NCBI GenBank assembly: GCA_963835295.1
Contig: CAWIEX010000011.1
Coordinates: forward strand, 124,001-188,000
Direction: 5' to 3'
DNA from: JAOPZW01 sp963835295
GTDB taxonomy: Bacteria; Actinomycetota; Thermoleophilia; Solirubrobacterales; Solirubrobacteraceae
DNA: 64,000 nt
The translations under genes were made by a program, and so were the position numbers. Shown piece after piece: positions 16,261-24,804 of the stretch. The notes beneath the pieces were generated by a model. That model made no database searches. It was given only the letters and a program-made list of their open reading frames with translations, and was not told the origin of the DNA. Numbering within the stretch: position 1 is the stretch's first letter; every line of letters starts with the position of its first letter.

Positions 16261-16948
16261 GGAGCTCGAGACCGCCTACGGGCCGATCCAGGCCCTCGAC
16301 GGGGTCTCCTTCGAGGTCGAGCAGGGCAGCATCACGGCGGTCCTGGGCGCCAATGGCGCGGGCAAGACATCGCTGCTGCGCACGCTCTCGGGGCTCGTGC
16401 GCGCACGTGCCGGGCGCATCCGCCTGGAGGGGCGCAACATCGGCCAGCTGCCCGTCGAGCGGATCGTCCGCCTCGGCATGGCCCACGTGCCCGAGGGCCG
16501 CGGCGTCATCTCCGAGCTCAGCGTCGAGGACAACCTGCGCCTCGGCGGGCTGTGGCGCGGCGGCGGGGGCCGGGAGGGCCTCGGCGGCGTCTACGAGACC
16601 TTCCCGCGGCTGGCCGAGCGCGGGGGCCAGCCGGCGAGCACGCTGTCCGGCGGCGAGCGCCAGATGCTCGTCATCGGCCGTGCCCTCATGTCGCGGCCGC
16701 GGCTGCTGCTGCTCGACGAGCCGTCGCTCGGGCTCGCGCCGATCGTGGCGGCGCAGATCATGCGGCTGGTTCGCGACCTGCGCCAGCACACCGGGCTGAC
16801 CGTGCTGCTCGTCGAGCAGAACGCCAAGGCCGCGCTGTCGGTCGCCGATCGCGGGATCGTGCTGAGCCTCGGGCGGATCGTGGCCGACGACGATCCGCAC
16901 TCGCTCGCCGCCGATCACGCCCTGCGTCACGCCTACCTGGGCTTCTGA
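16247..16948 (+). CDS. livF: LIV-type ABC importer ATPase, LivF-like
   Basis: This 233-residue second ATPase of the importer has Walker A GANGAGKTS, an intact LSGGERQ signature, Walker B LLLLDEPSLGL and LLVEQN. PEGRGVISELSVEDNL is typical of LivF. It overlaps livG by 14 bp and ends 2 nt before the permease gene. Confidence 0.87.
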   Translation: MLQIEELETAYGPIQALDGVSFEVEQGSITAVLGANGAGKTSLLRTLSGLVRARAGRIRLEGRNIGQLPVERIVRLGMAHVPEGRGVISELSVEDNLRLGGLWRGGGGREGLGGVYETFPRLAERGGQPASTLSGGERQMLVIGRALMSRPRLLLLDEPSLGLAPIVAAQIMRLVRDLRQHTGLTVLLVEQNAKAALSVADRGIVLSLGRIVADDDPHSLAADHALRHAYLGF

Positions 16949-16950
16949 GC

Positions 16951-17829
16951 ATGCAGCGGTTCGTCGACCTCACCCTCAACGGCATCGCCAACGGAGCGAT
17001 CTACGCGGCGGTCGCGCTGTCGCTCGTGCTCATCTGGCGCGCCACGCGGATCCTCAACTTCGCTCAGGCCGGAATGCTGATGTTCACGACCTTCATCGCG
17101 TGGGCGGCGATCGATGGCGGAGCGTCCTACTGGGTCGGCTTCGCCGTCGCGCTGGTCTCGGGACTCGTCCTCGGGGCGCTCGTCGAGCGCGTGATCATCC
17201 GCCCGGTCGAGGGAGCGCCGCCGCTCAACGCGATCATCGTCACCCTCGGCGTCCTCGTCCTGCTGCAGGCCGCGGCGGGGATGATCTGGGGCGGCAACCC
17301 GCGATCGTTCCCCCCGGCCTTCTCGATCAAGGGCTACGTGATCGGCGATCACGCCGTGCTCTTCTCGCCCTTCGACCTCTTCACCGTCGTGGTCGTGGCA
17401 GTCCTGATGGCAGGCGTCATCCTGCTCTTCACCCGCACGAGCCTGGGCCTGCGCATGCGGGCGGCCGCGTTCGCGCCCGAGGTCGCGCGCCTGGTCGGGG
17501 TGCGCGTCGGCCACATGTTCACGGTGGGCTGGGCGCTGGCCTCGGTCGCCGGCTCGCTGGCGGGCGTGCTCGTCGCGCCGTCGGTCTTCGTGGCGCCCAA
17601 CACGTTCGACTCGGTGCTGGTCTTCGGGTTCACCGCCGCGGTCATCGGCGGCCTGGAGAGCCCGCTGGGCGCGCTCGTGGGCGGCACCGCGCTGGGCCTG
17701 GCCCTGAGCTACGTCTCGGGCTACGGCGGCGCGGAACTCGTGACCCTCGGCGCGCTCGTGATCCTCATCGCCGTGCTGATGGTCCGCCCCAGCGGGCTGT
17801 TCACGCGAACCCAGGCCCGGCGGGTGTAG
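16951..17829 (+). CDS. livH: LIV-type ABC importer permease, LivH-like
   Basis: This 292-residue inner-membrane permease has about eight hydrophobic segments. LTLNGIANGAIYAAVALSLVL and RILNFAQAGMLMF near the N-terminus, and FVAPNTFDSVLVFGFTAAVIGG later, are family features. It pairs with LivM to form the channel. It is separated from livF by 2 nt and from livM by 3 nt. Confidence 0.87.
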   Translation: MQRFVDLTLNGIANGAIYAAVALSLVLIWRATRILNFAQAGMLMFTTFIAWAAIDGGASYWVGFAVALVSGLVLGALVERVIIRPVEGAPPLNAIIVTLGVLVLLQAAAGMIWGGNPRSFPPAFSIKGYVIGDHAVLFSPFDLFTVVVVAVLMAGVILLFTRTSLGLRMRAAAFAPEVARLVGVRVGHMFTVGWALASVAGSLAGVLVAPSVFVAPNTFDSVLVFGFTAAVIGGLESPLGALVGGTALGLALSYVSGYGGAELVTLGALVILIAVLMVRPSGLFTRTQARRV

Positions 17830-17832
17830 CCG

Positions 17833-18888
17833 ATGACACTGCGCAGCGGCCTCGAGCAGACACTGGTGCGCCACCTGATCGTGGCCCTGGTCGCCGGCGT
17901 GGCGCTGTACCTGCTGACCGAGGCGCTCAGCGCCTACGACAACCTGCAGCTCGCGACGATGGCGTACTACTTCGTCGCGGTCGCCGGCCTCACCGTCCTC
18001 ACCGGCCAGAACGGGCAGATCTCGCTCGGTCATGGGGCGCTGATGGCCGTCGGCGCCTACGCCACGGTGAAGATCCAGGACGCCGTGTCGTGGCCGCTGG
18101 CGGTGGTGCTGCTGGCCGCCTCGATCGTGGCCGCGGCCGCCGGGGCGCTCGCCGGCGCAGCCGCTGCACGCCTGCGCGGTCCCTACCTGGCGGGCGCGAC
18201 GCTCGCGCTGGCGGTTGGGCTGCCGGCGCTCGCGACGAAGTTCTCGGGCTTCCTGGGCGGGTCCAACGGCCTCACGGTGACGCCGCCGATCCCGCCGGCG
18301 TCGCTGGGCGCGACCTTCCCCCTGGAGCGCTGGCAGGCGTGGATCGCGTGCCTGGCCGCGCTCGCCACCTACGTCGTGCTGGCCAACCTCGTCCGCAGCG
18401 GCTACGGCCGCGCGTTCCGCGCCGTGCGCGACGACGAGGTCGCCGCTCAGCTGGCGGGCTTCCACGTGGCGCGCACGCAGATCATCGCCTTCGTCGTCAG
18501 CGCGGCCTGCGCGGGGCTCGCCGGCGGATTGCTGGTCGTCGTCACCTCACTCGTCGCGCCGGGAGCCTTCCCGCTGAGCCTGTCGGTCGCCCTGCTCACA
18601 GGGGTCATCCTCGGGGGCACGGGCAGCCTCGTCGGCGCGGTCTGGGGCGCCGCTGCCCTGGTGCTCGTCCCCACCTGGGCCGACGACGCCAGCAAGGCGC
18701 TGTCGCTCTCGGCCAACGTCCAGGCCAACCTCGCGCTGGCCATCTACGGCGTCGTGCTCATCGGCGTGATGCTCGCCGCCCCCGGCGGCATCCAGGGAGC
18801 GCTGCGCGGCCTGGGCCGGCTGCTCCAAGGCTTCTGGGAACCACGATCGCGCGGCGCAGCGCCGCGCGCCAAGGAGGAGAGGTCATGA
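17833..18888 (+). CDS. livM: LIV-type ABC importer permease, LivM-like
   Basis: This 351-residue second permease has many membrane helices. GQISLGHGALMAVGAYA, LRGPYLAGATLALAVG and the EAA-like RAVRDDEVAAQLAGFHV are typical of LivM. Its last codons contain a perfect GC hairpin and the ribosome site for the binding protein. The stop overlaps the next ATG. Confidence 0.87.
   Translation: MTLRSGLEQTLVRHLIVALVAGVALYLLTEALSAYDNLQLATMAYYFVAVAGLTVLTGQNGQISLGHGALMAVGAYATVKIQDAVSWPLAVVLLAASIVAAAAGALAGAAAARLRGPYLAGATLALAVGLPALATKFSGFLGGSNGLTVTPPIPPASLGATFPLERWQAWIACLAALATYVVLANLVRSGYGRAFRAVRDDEVAAQLAGFHVARTQIIAFVVSAACAGLAGGLLVVVTSLVAPGAFPLSLSVALLTGVILGGTGSLVGAVWGAAALVLVPTWADDASKALSLSANVQANLALAIYGVVLIGVMLAAPGGIQGALRGLGRLLQGFWEPRSRGAAPRAKEERS
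18849..18867 (+). promoter_or_regulatory. Perfect 9-bp hairpin before the binding-protein start
   Basis: GCGCGGCGC and its exact complement are separated by one base, inside the 3' end of livM and immediately before AAGGAGGAGA of the next gene. Such hairpins often protect the binding-protein part of the message from decay, giving it higher expression than the membrane genes. That role is inferred. Confidence 0.5.
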
Positions 18889-20207
18889 GGTCAACGACCA
18901 CGCTGCTCGCGGCGGCGTGCACGGCGGCGCTCGCGCTGAGCGCCTGCGGCTCGGGCGACGACTCCGGGGGCAGCACCTCGGGCTCGTCGGGCGGCAAGCC
19001 GACCGCCTCGGCTCCCGGCATCACCGCGACGCAGGTGACGGTCGGCGGTCACTTCCCGCTCACCGGCCCGGCGGCGCCCGGTTACAGCGAGATCCCGCAG
19101 GCGATCGACGCGTACTTCAAGTACGTCAACGCCAACGGCGGCGTCCATGGACGCAAGCTGAAGATGATCGCCCGCGACGACGGCTACAACCCGACCAACA
19201 CCGTCAAGGTGACCAAGCAGCTCGTCCTGCAGGACAAGATCTTCGCCATGCTCGGCGGCCTGGGGACACCGACGCACACCAAGGTCGTCGACTTCCTCAA
19301 CGCCTCGCGCGTGCCCGATCTGTTCGTCTCCTCGGGCTGCCTGTGCTGGGACCAGCCCAAAGAGCACCCGCAGACCTTCGGCTGGCAGCCCGACTACACC
19401 GTCGAGGGCAAGATCCTCGGTCAGTGGATCGCCCAGAAGTACAAGGGCAAGAAGGTCGCGTACTTCGTGCAGAACGACGACTTCGGCTCCGATGGCGTCA
19501 AGGGCCTCGACAGGTACATCCCCAAGGCGCAGGTCGTCGCGCGCCAGACCTATGAGCCCGGCAACACCGACATCGGGCCGCAGATGGCCAAGATCAAGGC
19601 GTCGGGCGCCGAGGTCGTCGCCATGTTCACCATCCCCGCCTACACGGCGCTCGTGGAGCTGGCCGGGCTCAAGCTCGACTACCACCCGCAGCTCGTCGTC
19701 AGCAACGTCGGCTCGGATCCCACGACCCTGAAGGGCTTGCTCAAGGCCTTCTCGAAGGGCAAGGCCCCGAGCGCGCTCATCGACGGCATCCAGAGCGACG
19801 CCTACCTGCCGCCCAGCGGGGACGCCTCGAACGACTGGATCACCCTGTTCAGGAAGATCCACGGCCAGTACATCCCGAAGCTGCCTTTCGACGGCAACGT
19901 GGAGTACGGGATGGCTCTGGCCTACACGTTCGTGGAGGCGTTGCAGCGCGCGGGCGCGAACCCGACGCGCCAGGGCATCGTCGACACCATCGAGAGCCAG
20001 AAGCTGAGCGGTCCCGGGCTCGTCCCCTTCCGCTACAGCAAGGACTCCCACGCCGGCTACACGGGCGCCCAGATCGCCGAGATCAAGAACGGCGAGACCG
20101 TGGTGACCGGCAAGCCGCTGACCACCGACGACGGCGCCGGCGACATCACCGAGTTCACGGCGAGCCCCGCGCCCGCGCCGGCCAACGGGATACCGCCCAA
20201 GAGCTGA
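18885..20207 (+). CDS. LIV-type substrate-binding lipoprotein
   Basis: This 440-residue lipoprotein has the signal and lipobox ALSACGSG, then a Gly/Ser linker. The body is a periplasmic-binding type 1 fold with VGGHFPLTGPAAPGY, YVNANGGVHGRKL and DDGYNPTNTVKVTKQLV. It delivers substrate to the LivHMGF complex. The strong AAGGAGGAGA and preceding hairpin suggest high expression. The C-terminal tail is Pro/Ala-rich. The substrate could be a branched-chain or aromatic amino acid, an amide or a short acid; sequence alone does not say. Confidence 0.87.
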   Translation: MRSTTTLLAAACTAALALSACGSGDDSGGSTSGSSGGKPTASAPGITATQVTVGGHFPLTGPAAPGYSEIPQAIDAYFKYVNANGGVHGRKLKMIARDDGYNPTNTVKVTKQLVLQDKIFAMLGGLGTPTHTKVVDFLNASRVPDLFVSSGCLCWDQPKEHPQTFGWQPDYTVEGKILGQWIAQKYKGKKVAYFVQNDDFGSDGVKGLDRYIPKAQVVARQTYEPGNTDIGPQMAKIKASGAEVVAMFTIPAYTALVELAGLKLDYHPQLVVSNVGSDPTTLKGLLKAFSKGKAPSALIDGIQSDAYLPPSGDASNDWITLFRKIHGQYIPKLPFDGNVEYGMALAYTFVEALQRAGANPTRQGIVDTIESQKLSGPGLVPFRYSKDSHAGYTGAQIAEIKNGETVVTGKPLTTDDGAGDITEFTASPAPAPANGIPPKS

Positions 20208-20229
20208 GCGAGCGGCGAGACCGGCGGCG

Positions 20230-20856
20230 TCAGTCGAACAGGGCGGGCGCCGCCGGGTCGGCCGCGAGCGCGACCAGGCGCTGAACCTGCTCGCCCGTGT
20301 TGCGCGTCAGCGACAGCTCCGGCAGCGCGGCCGGCGCGAACCAGCCGGCGTCGAGCGCCTCGGGGCCGGGCACCGGCTCGGCGGCCGGGTCGACGGGCTC
20401 GCACGACAGGTAGGCCTTGTACACGGCGTGGGCGTAGGGCTCCATGCCCTGGGCGTCGCGGTCCCACAGGGCCAGCAGGCGCGTGGCGCGCACCTCGAGG
20501 CCCGCCTCCTCGGCGGTCTCCTTGACCGCGATCTGCGCTGGGCTCAGCCCCGGGTCGGCCCAGCCGCCGGGCATCGCCCAGCCGCCGTCGGTGCGCTCGC
20601 GCACGAGCAGGACGCGCCCGTCGCGCACGACGACCGCGCGCACGTCGACCTTCGGCGTCGGATGGCCCGAGCCGGGCGGGAAGAGCGTGTCGGTGGCCAG
20701 CGACGGCCCCGCCTGGCCGGCGAGCAGCTCGTCGGCCACCGCCGCCACGCGCTCGTAGCGATCGCGATCGAAGGGCTCGCGCGACCAGGTCAGCCCCTCG
20801 CGCGCGATGGCGGCCAGCCGCCGGCCCCAGTCCAGCCACGGCGGGGCCGCGGTCAC
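20230..20856 (-). CDS. Nudix hydrolase with Nudix_N_2-type N-terminal domain
   Basis: This 208-residue protein has an N-terminal helical part (WLDWGRRLAAIAREGLTWSREPFDRDRYE) typical of the Nudix_N_2 subgroup, then a Nudix domain. The box reads GGWADPGLSPAQIAVKETAE followed by EAGL; the first Glu of the consensus is Leu and Arg is Lys, but the central E-x2-EE is kept. Relatives hydrolyse ADP-ribose or similar nucleoside diphosphate derivatives. GTG at 20856 overlaps the agmatine deiminase stop by GTGA. Confidence 0.82.
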   Translation of the reverse strand: MTAAPPWLDWGRRLAAIAREGLTWSREPFDRDRYERVAAVADELLAGQAGPSLATDTLFPPGSGHPTPKVDVRAVVVRDGRVLLVRERTDGGWAMPGGWADPGLSPAQIAVKETAEEAGLEVRATRLLALWDRDAQGMEPYAHAVYKAYLSCEPVDPAAEPVPGPEALDAGWFAPAALPELSLTRNTGEQVQRLVALAADPAAPALFD

Positions 20857-21827
20857 GCGCGCGCGACCGGGACCTGTTGGGTGATGCAGTGCGGGCCGCC
20901 GCCGCCGAAGGCGATGACCCCGCCCGGGACGCCGACGACCTCGCGCTCGGGGTAGGCGGCGCCGATGCGCTCGAGCGCCTCGGCGTCGGTCGTGAGGCCG
21001 GCGACCGGGACGATGACGGCGCCGTTGCACAGGTAGACGTTCAGGTGGCCCACGGCGACCTGCTCGCCGCCGACCTCGAGCGTCGGCAGGAGCGGGAAGT
21101 CGACGACGTCCAGGCCGGCGGCGACCAGGCGCGAGCGGTTGTCGGCCATGCGCTCGCTGCTCGGCGTGCCCAGCGGCGTGCTCTGCAGCAGCACCTCGCC
21201 GGGGCGCGTGAAGGCGGCGACGAGGTCGACGTGGCCGTCGGTGTCGCGATCCTCGGCGAGGCCCTGCCCCAGCCACACCACCTGCTCGACGCCGAGGAAG
21301 TCGCGCAGCCCCTGCTCGATCTCCTCGCGCGACATGTCCGGGTTGCGGTTGGGGTGCAACAGGCACTGCTCGGTGGTCAGCAGCGTGCCCTCGCCGTCGA
21401 CGGCCACCGAGCCGCCCTCGAGCACGAACGGCGCGTCGTAGCGGCGGTCGCCGAGCCGGTCGATGAGCAGCCCGCCGACCGCCGCGTCGGCGTCGTAGGG
21501 CGTGAACTTCTCGCCCCAGGAGTTGAAGCCGAAGTGCACACCGGCGCGGCGCCCCTGTTCGTCGAGGACGAAGATCGGGCCGCTGTCGCGCAGCCAGGAG
21601 TCGTCGATGGGCAGCTCGACGACCTCGACCTCGCCGGCCAGCGCCCCGCGCGCCTCGTCGGCGTCCTGCGCGTCGGCGCAGACCATGGTCAGCGGCTCGA
21701 AGGCGGCGACCGCGTTGGCGGTGGCCGCGTAGTCGGCCTTGGCCTGCCCGAGCTGGTCGCCCCACAGCTCGTCGCGGCAGGGCCAGCCCATGATCGTGCG
21801 CTCGTGCGGCGCCCACTCGGCCGGCAT
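20853..21827 (-). CDS. aguA: Agmatine deiminase
   Basis: This 324-residue enzyme (from the ATG) converts agmatine to N-carbamoylputrescine. Family marks include MPAEWAPHERT, DDSWLRDSGPIFV, FNSWG, LEGGS, DTDGHVD and the nucleophile Cys in GGGGPHCITQQ. The codons upstream of the only ATG continue as homologous residues (SAPAADGFR before MPAEW), matching the usual family N-terminus. There is no ATG, GTG or TTG there, so a non-standard CTG start or loss of the original start is possible. The product would feed AguB encoded at 8224-9210. Confidence 0.88.
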   Translation of the reverse strand: MPAEWAPHERTIMGWPCRDELWGDQLGQAKADYAATANAVAAFEPLTMVCADAQDADEARGALAGEVEVVELPIDDSWLRDSGPIFVLDEQGRRAGVHFGFNSWGEKFTPYDADAAVGGLLIDRLGDRRYDAPFVLEGGSVAVDGEGTLLTTEQCLLHPNRNPDMSREEIEQGLRDFLGVEQVVWLGQGLAEDRDTDGHVDLVAAFTRPGEVLLQSTPLGTPSSERMADNRSRLVAAGLDVVDFPLLPTLEVGGEQVAVGHLNVYLCNGAVIVPVAGLTTDAEALERIGAAYPEREVVGVPGGVIAFGGGGPHCITQQVPVARA

Positions 21828-21853
21828 GCGGAAGCCGTCGGCCGCCGGCGCGC

Positions 21854-22225
21854 TCAGTGCCGCGCCTTCCGCGTCCGGGCGCGCTCCTCCTGGCGCTCGA
21901 CGACGTTGACGATCAGGCGCATGTACTGCTCGACGCCGGTCGCCTTGGCCTGGCCGTGGATGAAGGCCTCGCGCCAGTCGGCGACGCGCGCGCCGTGCTC
22001 GACCATCGCGTTGAAGAACTCCCGGCGCATCTCGATGCGCACGCGGGCGTCGGCCGCGATGTCCTTGCGCACCTCGATGTCCGGCATCTCCAGCCGGAAC
22101 TGCTGGGTGTCGCCGCGCCCGTGCAGGTCGATCCCGACGACGAGGGTCAGCGGCGCGAGCGCCGGCACCTCTTCGAGGAAGGTGCGGACGGCCCGGTCGA
22201 TGAGCGTCTTGGCGTCCTCGGACAT
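21854..22225 (-). CDS. Small cytosolic protein, possibly SCP2-like
   Basis: This 123-residue protein has no signal or membrane segment. The C-terminal half (RIEMRREFFNAMVEHGARV, FIHGQAKATG) loosely resembles the SCP2 sterol/lipid-carrier fold, but I am not certain. A TACAGT box ends 9 nt before the ATG. Its promoter shares a 14-bp block with another gene at 47350. It lies 26 bp upstream of agmatine deiminase on the same strand, so co-transcription is likely. Confidence 0.6.
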   Translation of the reverse strand: MSEDAKTLIDRAVRTFLEEVPALAPLTLVVGIDLHGRGDTQQFRLEMPDIEVRKDIAADARVRIEMRREFFNAMVEHGARVADWREAFIHGQAKATGVEQYMRLIVNVVERQEERARTRKARH

Positions 22226-22236
22226 TGGGGGCGCAC

Positions 22237-22250
22237 TGTAGCGTGGGCGT
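22237..22250 (-). promoter_or_regulatory. 14-bp block ACGCCCACGCTACA with -10 box
   Basis: On the minus strand this block ends in TACA, which together with the next two bases forms a TACAGT -10-like box 9 nt before the start at 22225. The identical 14-mer lies upstream of the small acidic protein gene (47370-47383), also on the minus strand. It may be a promoter class shared by both. Confidence 0.4.
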
Positions 22251-22288
22251 GTCACAACGACCGGCCGAGCTTCGAAGTAGGTCGATGC

Positions 22289-22837
22289 ATGGGTCCCGAG
22301 GTCCGCAGCGACGAGGATCTGCTCTGCGCGCGCGACGGCGCGACGTTCGAGCAGTTCTACCGCCGCTACGCCGATCGGATGCTCGGCTACTTCGTGCGCC
22401 GCACGCACGACGCCGAGCTGGCGGCGGATCTCACGGCCGAGACCTTCGCGGCGGCCCTGACCAGCCGCCGGCGCTATCGCGCGGACGCCGGGAACGCCAG
22501 CGCGTGGCTCTTCGGGATCGCCTCCAAGAAGCTGATCGACGCCCAGCGGCGCGGCTACGCCGAGCGGCGCGCCCAGCGCCGCCTGGGCATGGAGCGCATC
22601 GCGCTGACCGACGACGACGTGGCGCGCATCGAGAGCCTCGAGGACGTGGAGGCCGGCACGCTGATCGACGTGCTCGTCCCCGACCAGCGCTTCGCCGTCC
22701 AGGCGCACGTCGTCGAGGAGCGCGAGTACGGCGAGATCGCCCAGGACCTGAACGTCTCCGAGGCCGTGGTGCGCAAGCGCGTCAGCCGCGGGCTCGCCGC
22801 CCTGCGCCACCGGATGGGAGCAGACCATGACCGATGA
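22289..22837 (+). CDS. ECF-type RNA polymerase sigma factor
   Basis: This 182-residue sigma-70-like protein has region 2 (FEQFYRRYADRMLGYFVRRTHDAELAADLTAE type, about residues 20-50) and a region-4 HTH near the end (EEREYGEIAQDLNVSEAVVRKRVSRGLAALR). The ATGA overlap with the next gene indicates a sigma/membrane-partner pair. Targets are unknown. Confidence 0.85.
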   Translation: MGPEVRSDEDLLCARDGATFEQFYRRYADRMLGYFVRRTHDAELAADLTAETFAAALTSRRRYRADAGNASAWLFGIASKKLIDAQRRGYAERRAQRRLGMERIALTDDDVARIESLEDVEAGTLIDVLVPDQRFAVQAHVVEEREYGEIAQDLNVSEAVVRKRVSRGLAALRHRMGADHDR

Positions 22838-23897
22838 CTTCGTGACCCGGCTGGGCGTCGCGCTGCGCGACGCGGCCGATCGCGAGGAGCGCCGGCGAGC
22901 GCCGTGGCGCGCGCTGGCGACCGCGCGCGCCACGCTGCCGCGGCTGCGGCCGGGCGTGGTGCTGGCCACGGTCATCGCGGCGCTCGTGATCGCGGCCGCC
23001 GTCTACGGCCTGGCCAGCTTCGGCAGCAACGACACGGCGCCGGCCGGCCCGAAGGTCATCACCCGCATCTCGCCGGCGGGTGGGCTCGACGTCATCGTGC
23101 CGGCCTTCGGGTCCGCGTGGCTCGCCGACACGGACTCCCAGACGCTGCTGCGCATGGACCCGGAGACCCGTCGCGTGACGGCGCGCTTTCCCCTCGGCGG
23201 GCGCATGTCCATTGCCGCCGACAGGGCTGGGCTCTGGGTCGGCGTCACGAAGAGCGGTGGCGCCTTCCGCCTGTTGCGCATCGATCCCCGAACCAATCGG
23301 ATTGTCGCGCGCCTGCGCCCGCCGGACGTGCCCGCGGGCTTCGGAGGGCCGGTGATCGTCCGCGGCAACGTCTGGGTGGTGAGCGCCGAGGCGGCCGTCC
23401 GCATCGACCCGCGCAATGGCCACGCCCTCGCGATGGTGCAAACCGGGCACAACGGGTACGGGACGCGCTCGCTCGCGGTGGTCGACGGCGATCTCTGGGT
23501 GCAGGTCAGCGACGGCCGTCTGCTGCGCCTCGACGGCGCCACCGGCCGGCGCCAGGCCACGTTCCACCTGCCCGACGGCAACCTCGTCGGGGACTTCGCG
23601 ATGAACGGGCTGTTCGTCGTCGAGGAGAACACGCTGTCGCGCATGGACCCGCGCACCTTCCGCGTTCTCTGGCGCACGCCGATCACGTCCATCGGGACGG
23701 GTGTCGCGGCCGGCGGGCGGCTGTGGGTCGAGGCGCCCGATCGCCAGGGCGACCGCGTCCTCACCGTCGACCCGCGCACGGGCCGCGTCATCGACGGCGT
23801 GCACGTGGGCGAGTTCGGCGCGCAGTGGATGGCCGCCGTCGGCTCCGAGGTGTGGATGACGACGGCCGGCGGCCGGGTGGTCATCCTCGGGGGCTAG
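22827..23897 (+). CDS. Membrane-anchored beta-propeller, probable anti-sigma partner
   Basis: This 356-residue protein has a basic cytoplasmic N-terminus of about 45 residues, one membrane helix (VVLATVIAALVIAAAVYGL), and an external domain of repeated blades of the type LLRMDPETRRVTARF and LWVGV, like Vgb/PQQ or NHL propellers. Coupling to the sigma gene suggests it controls that sigma factor, although no zinc-finger anti-sigma motif is visible. The 3' end overlaps the convergent NAT gene by 17 bp. Confidence 0.7.
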   Translation: MTDDFVTRLGVALRDAADREERRRAPWRALATARATLPRLRPGVVLATVIAALVIAAAVYGLASFGSNDTAPAGPKVITRISPAGGLDVIVPAFGSAWLADTDSQTLLRMDPETRRVTARFPLGGRMSIAADRAGLWVGVTKSGGAFRLLRIDPRTNRIVARLRPPDVPAGFGGPVIVRGNVWVVSAEAAVRIDPRNGHALAMVQTGHNGYGTRSLAVVDGDLWVQVSDGRLLRLDGATGRRQATFHLPDGNLVGDFAMNGLFVVEENTLSRMDPRTFRVLWRTPITSIGTGVAAGGRLWVEAPDRQGDRVLTVDPRTGRVIDGVHVGEFGAQWMAAVGSEVWMTTAGGRVVILGG

Positions 23898-24804
23898 TAG
23901 CCGCCCAGGCGTCGTGCTGAGCCTGCACGCGCTGCCAGAGCGCGCGGCGCTCGGCGGCGTCGAGGTCGGCCAGCGGCAGGTTGAACACGTCGGCCAGCGC
24001 CGCGAACCACTCGCCCTCGTCGTCGAGCAGGGTCGTCCGCGTCGCGCCGCGCTCCACGCGCGAGAGCGTGCGCGCGCGCAGGCGGTGCAGGACGCGGGCA
24101 GCGCGCCGCTGGACCGTCGCGGTGCGCACGAAGCGCGACTCGGGGGAGGTGGCCAGGCGCTCGTGGGCGGCCGCCAGCTCGGCCGCCTCCGGGGGCGCGG
24201 TGTCGACGTCGACGAGGCCGGCGCCCTCCCCATCGCGCTGCAGCAGCCGCCAGCCGCCCGCGTAGACTGGCGAGGGCTGGAGCCGGTAGGTGTAGGGATC
24301 GTCCTCGCAGATCCCGGCGCGCAGGGCCAGCGGCCGGGTGCAGCCGTCGCCGAGACCCACCTCCGCCCACCACGTGCCCTCCGGGTTCGCGCTCGTCGGC
24401 AGGCCGTGCACGAGCACGACCAGGTGGTTGAGGATCCGGCCCGGCGCCGTCCCGGGCGGCGGCTGGACGGTGCCGCGGCGGCGCGAGACCTCGTAGCCGA
24501 GCGCTTCCAGCAGCAACCCGAAGGCGCCGTTGAGGTGAAAGCAGTAGCCGCCGCGCCCGCGCTTGACGATCCGCTCGGCGGACTCCCCGTAGTCCACCGT
24601 GGTCGGGCGCCCGCGCTGGATCTCGAGGTTCTCGAAGACGACGCGGTCGAGGTGGCGGGCCTGTAGCTCGCCCAGCGCCTCGACCGACGGCGGGGCCGCG
24701 TGCCCCGCGCCGAGATGCGCGAGGTAGTCCTCGACGGCGAGCCCGCGCGAGGCCAGCGCCGTGACGGCCTCAGCCCGTCGTGCCGAAGACGCGGTCGCCG
24801 GCAT
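23881..24804 (-). CDS. Arylamine N-acetyltransferase family protein
   Basis: This 307-residue NAT-fold enzyme transfers acyl groups from CoA to arylamines, hydrazines or polyketide amines. The catalytic Cys lies in GRGGYCFHLN, the His in ILNHLVVLV and the Asp in VGLGDGC. The usual C-x-E-x-N after the Cys is FHLN, a small variation. The ATG at 24804 lies inside the 3' end of upp (35-bp overlap), so the two are probably co-transcribed. Confidence 0.85.
   Translation of the reverse strand: MPATASSARRAEAVTALASRGLAVEDYLAHLGAGHAAPPSVEALGELQARHLDRVVFENLEIQRGRPTTVDYGESAERIVKRGRGGYCFHLNGAFGLLLEALGYEVSRRRGTVQPPPGTAPGRILNHLVVLVHGLPTSANPEGTWWAEVGLGDGCTRPLALRAGICEDDPYTYRLQPSPVYAGGWRLLQRDGEGAGLVDVDTAPPEAAELAAAHERLATSPESRFVRTATVQRRAARVLHRLRARTLSRVERGATRTTLLDDEGEWFAALADVFNLPLADLDAAERRALWQRVQAQHDAWAATSPRG

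Noticed and set aside
23885..23910. GC repeat between the propeller and NAT genes as a terminator
   Set aside because: Arms contain mismatches and lie inside both overlapping coding ends.
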